Assembly: GCA_031267155.1 (NCBI GenBank)
Contig: JAIRZR010000317.1
Coordinates: 1-8,342, forward strand
Source of the DNA: Prevotellaceae bacterium
Lineage (GTDB): Bacteria; Bacteroidota; Bacteroidia; Bacteroidales; UBA932
DNA length: 8,342 nucleotides
Reading direction: 5' to 3'
Part shown: in pieces, positions 7,472 through 8,342 of the stretch
How positions within the stretch are numbered: position 1 is the first letter of the stretch
Layout of the letters: every line of letters begins with the position of its first letter
The notes under the pieces: model-generated
Seen by the model: only the letters and a program-made list of their open reading frames with translations
What the model was told of the DNA's origin: nothing
Databases searched by the model: none
Translations under genes and position numbers: made by a program

Positions 7472-7891
7472 CTACAAGCCTCCCCTTTTTATTTCGATTT
7501 TTTTCGTTCTATCACTTATATATAAAGTAGCCGCCTTCATGTAAGCCATTGATAAACCCACAAACAGGAACGGACAGAAATTATATACTCCCATATCTTT
7601 TGTTATAGATATAATAAGTACAGAAACCGTAACGCTCCCCAATATTATGACAATAAATATTTTATTGAAATATCCGTCAACTGCATATAAAACCTGTACC
7701 ATTAAATCAAAGGTATATACTCCAAGTGCAAACAATAGAGTTTGCCCAATGTCTCCAAAGTTATACTGTTCAGTAAGAAAACCTGCTCTTCCCAACATTT
7801 CCGGAAACATCGTACAAGTAACTATCGACACCCATAATAAAGCAAATCCGCCTGCCTTCAATATAATACCAATTTTATCTTCTATAATCAT
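7472..7891 (-). CDS. Hypothetical four-segment membrane protein
   Basis: The 139-residue product is not recognised. It has four predicted hydrophobic segments, at about residues 8-28, 49-71, 77-96 and 102-123, separated by short loops (for example FPEMLGRAGFLTEQYNFGD between the first two), and a basic C-terminal tail, SDRTKKIEIKRGGL, likely on the cytoplasmic side by the positive-inside rule. Two Cys occur, one in segment 1 (C26) and one before segment 4 (C106). The gene is more AT-rich than the ribosomal genes by eye. The ATG is preceded by AAAGGTAG, a weak ribosome-binding site, and the promoter candidate lies about 90 nt upstream. Its last codons contain the Shine-Dalgarno site of the next gene, which starts 1 nt after its stop, so the two products are probably made together and may interact. 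Confidence 0.75.
   Translation of the reverse strand: MIIEDKIGIILKAGGFALLWVSIVTCTMFPEMLGRAGFLTEQYNFGDIGQTLLFALGVYTFDLMVQVLYAVDGYFNKIFIVIILGSVTVSVLIISITKDMGVYNFCPFLFVGLSMAYMKAATLYISDRTKKIEIKRGGL
7479..7485 (-). promoter_or_regulatory. Strong Shine-Dalgarno site of the S24-like gene
   Basis: GGGGAGG lies 8 nt before the ATG of the 219-residue gene, inside the last codons (Arg-Gly-Gly) of the upstream membrane gene. Together with the 1-nt stop/start gap this indicates coupled or independently strong initiation, and it supports that ATG. Confidence 0.65.
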
Positions 7892-7951
7892 CTACCTTTA
7901 TCGTTACTTACTACCTGTTGAATCGTTAACATAAATTGTTGTTATTCTTTA

Positions 7952-7965
7952 TTTTAATATTAAAA
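7952..7965. promoter_or_regulatory. 14-bp perfect palindrome in the leader, possible operator
   Basis: TTTTAATATTAAAA is a perfect palindrome placed between the candidate promoter and the first gene of the block. AT-rich palindromes arise easily by chance in such DNA, so an operator role is only a possibility. Confidence 0.2.
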
Positions 7966-7985
7966 CCATTATATAAAACGGCTTG

Positions 7986-8014
7986 CAAAGGTACAAACTT
8001 TTTTTAATTCCAAA
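7986..8014 (-). promoter_or_regulatory. Candidate Bacteroidota promoter of the gene block
   Basis: On the minus strand TACCTTTG (7986-7993) matches the Bacteroidota -7 consensus TAnnTTTG exactly, and TTTG (8011-8014) matches the -33 element with a 17-nt spacer, within the range described for this phylum. Transcription would begin near 7980, about 90 nt before the first ATG. I found no equally good promoter between here and rplC, so this could drive the two upstream genes and the ribosomal block. Confidence 0.65.
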
Positions 8015-8030
8015 ATATTTTTTCGTTTTT

Positions 8031-8342
8031 TTAATCTATTAGATAATGAATAATGCTCCCCACTATCTTGAAATTAAATTTTAATAGCCTGTTTTCAAGA
8101 TTTTTAACCGAGATCACACTGCACCTGCAAATGATTGAAAATAATTGAAAAAGCAAACTTATAGCCTTACAAGCTCGCGGGGGGAGGGCTCCGTACTGCA
8201 CCGGACGAGATCCGATGAAACTGATAACCTGAGTTCGGGATAAGCATCCAGACCTCAAGGCAGTAATCCAAATCACCCTAATAGACACAAGTTTATTTTC
8301 CGCAGCAATCATCACTTCGGATTTTTTGTTATGAAATCATAA
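8031..8342. other. Region with no confident gene, including a GC-rich patch
   Basis: A minus-strand frame of 94 codons (8031-8315) is open, but its protein shows no recognisable motif, and its second half is Leu/Ile/Asn/Lys-rich read-through of AT-rich DNA; I do not call it a gene. The part from about 8160 to 8265 is clearly richer in G and C than its flanks, with CTCGCGGGGGGAGGGCTCCG near its left side. Its ends can pair: GCCTT (8164-8168) with AAGGC (8257-8261), extended by three weaker pairs across a mismatch. Inside, TCCG and CGGA (8190-8206) can form a short stem. This could be a structured RNA, a mobile-element end or a gene remnant. I recognise none of these. Confidence 0.5.
8065..8105 (+). 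terminator. AT-rich hairpin followed by T5, possible plus-strand terminator
   Basis: ATCTTGAAA (8065-8073) and TTTCAAGAT (8093-8101) form a perfect 9-bp stem around a 19-nt loop, and a run of five T (8101-8105) follows on the plus strand. The stem is AT-rich and the loop long, so termination would be weak. No gene is known that it would serve. Confidence 0.2.

Noticed and set aside
7708..7715. Second TACCTTTG (minus strand) inside the four-segment membrane gene
   Set aside because: The nearest upstream TTTG is only 13 nt away, too close for the usual spacing, and the site lies in coding sequence; kept only as a weak possibility.
8108..8124. Minus-strand GTGCAGTGTGATCTCGG, similar to part of a human Alu repeat
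   Set aside because: The similarity needs a gap, is short and stops on both sides, so contamination is not supported.
8229..8241. CTGAGTTCGGGAT, resembling a piece of 5S rRNA
   Set aside because: Only about 13 bases match and the flanks do not continue the 5S sequence or fold; likewise the area lacks the conserved TPP riboswitch pattern that I considered.
8031..8315. Minus-strand 94-codon frame in the right-hand intergenic region
   Set aside because: No recognisable motif, no clear ribosome-binding site, abrupt change of composition along its length, and it runs up to the candidate promoter; treated as chance or a remnant.

Overview
The window is a block of 14 ribosomal-protein genes from the S10/spc cluster, all on the minus strand. 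In transcription order (right to left) they are rplC, rplD, rplW, rplB, rpsS, rplV, rpsC, rplP, rpmC, rpsQ, rplN, rplX, rplE and rpsN. The proteins look like Bacteroidota, probably Bacteroidales. Reasons: L22 begins MGARKK, S14 is the 89-residue zinc-free form, S3 carries a long Gly/Arg/Asn/Asp tail, L2 reads [10 protein letters not shown], and a typical Bacteroidota promoter (-7 box TACCTTTG) lies upstream. No genus can be named.

Right part (7892-8342): about 450 bases without a confident gene. It holds a candidate minus-strand promoter (7986-8014), a 14-bp palindrome between that promoter and the first gene, an AT-rich hairpin followed by a short T run on the plus strand, and an unexplained GC-rich patch (about 8160-8265) in otherwise AT-rich DNA.

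Upstream genes (6811-7891): two genes in the same direction as the ribosomal block. One encodes a 139-residue protein with four predicted membrane segments. The other encodes a 219-residue protein with an N-terminal membrane anchor and a Ser/Lys signature resembling S24/S26 (LexA / signal peptidase) domains. They are 1 nt apart, and the second ends 18 nt before rplC. They occupy the place where rpsJ (S10), usually after fusA, is expected.

Ribosomal block (164-6792): gaps between genes are 34 nt or less, and there is one 1-nt stop/start overlap, so this is very probably one polycistronic operon. The products assemble into both subunits: L2, L3, L4, L5, L14, L16, L22, L23, L24 and L29 in the 50S, and S3, S14, S17 and S19 in the 30S. 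Two starts were moved to internal ATGs (rpsQ and rplX).

Left end (1-163): downstream of rpsN the expected rpsH (S8) does not begin. There is only AT-rich DNA with one small hairpin and an A10 run at the edge. The cluster is therefore cut at both canonical borders, rpsJ|rplC and rpsN|rpsH. This could be a real genome rearrangement, or an assembly or contig-edge effect on the left. The most unusual observation is the membrane plus S24-like gene pair that apparently leads a core ribosomal operon.
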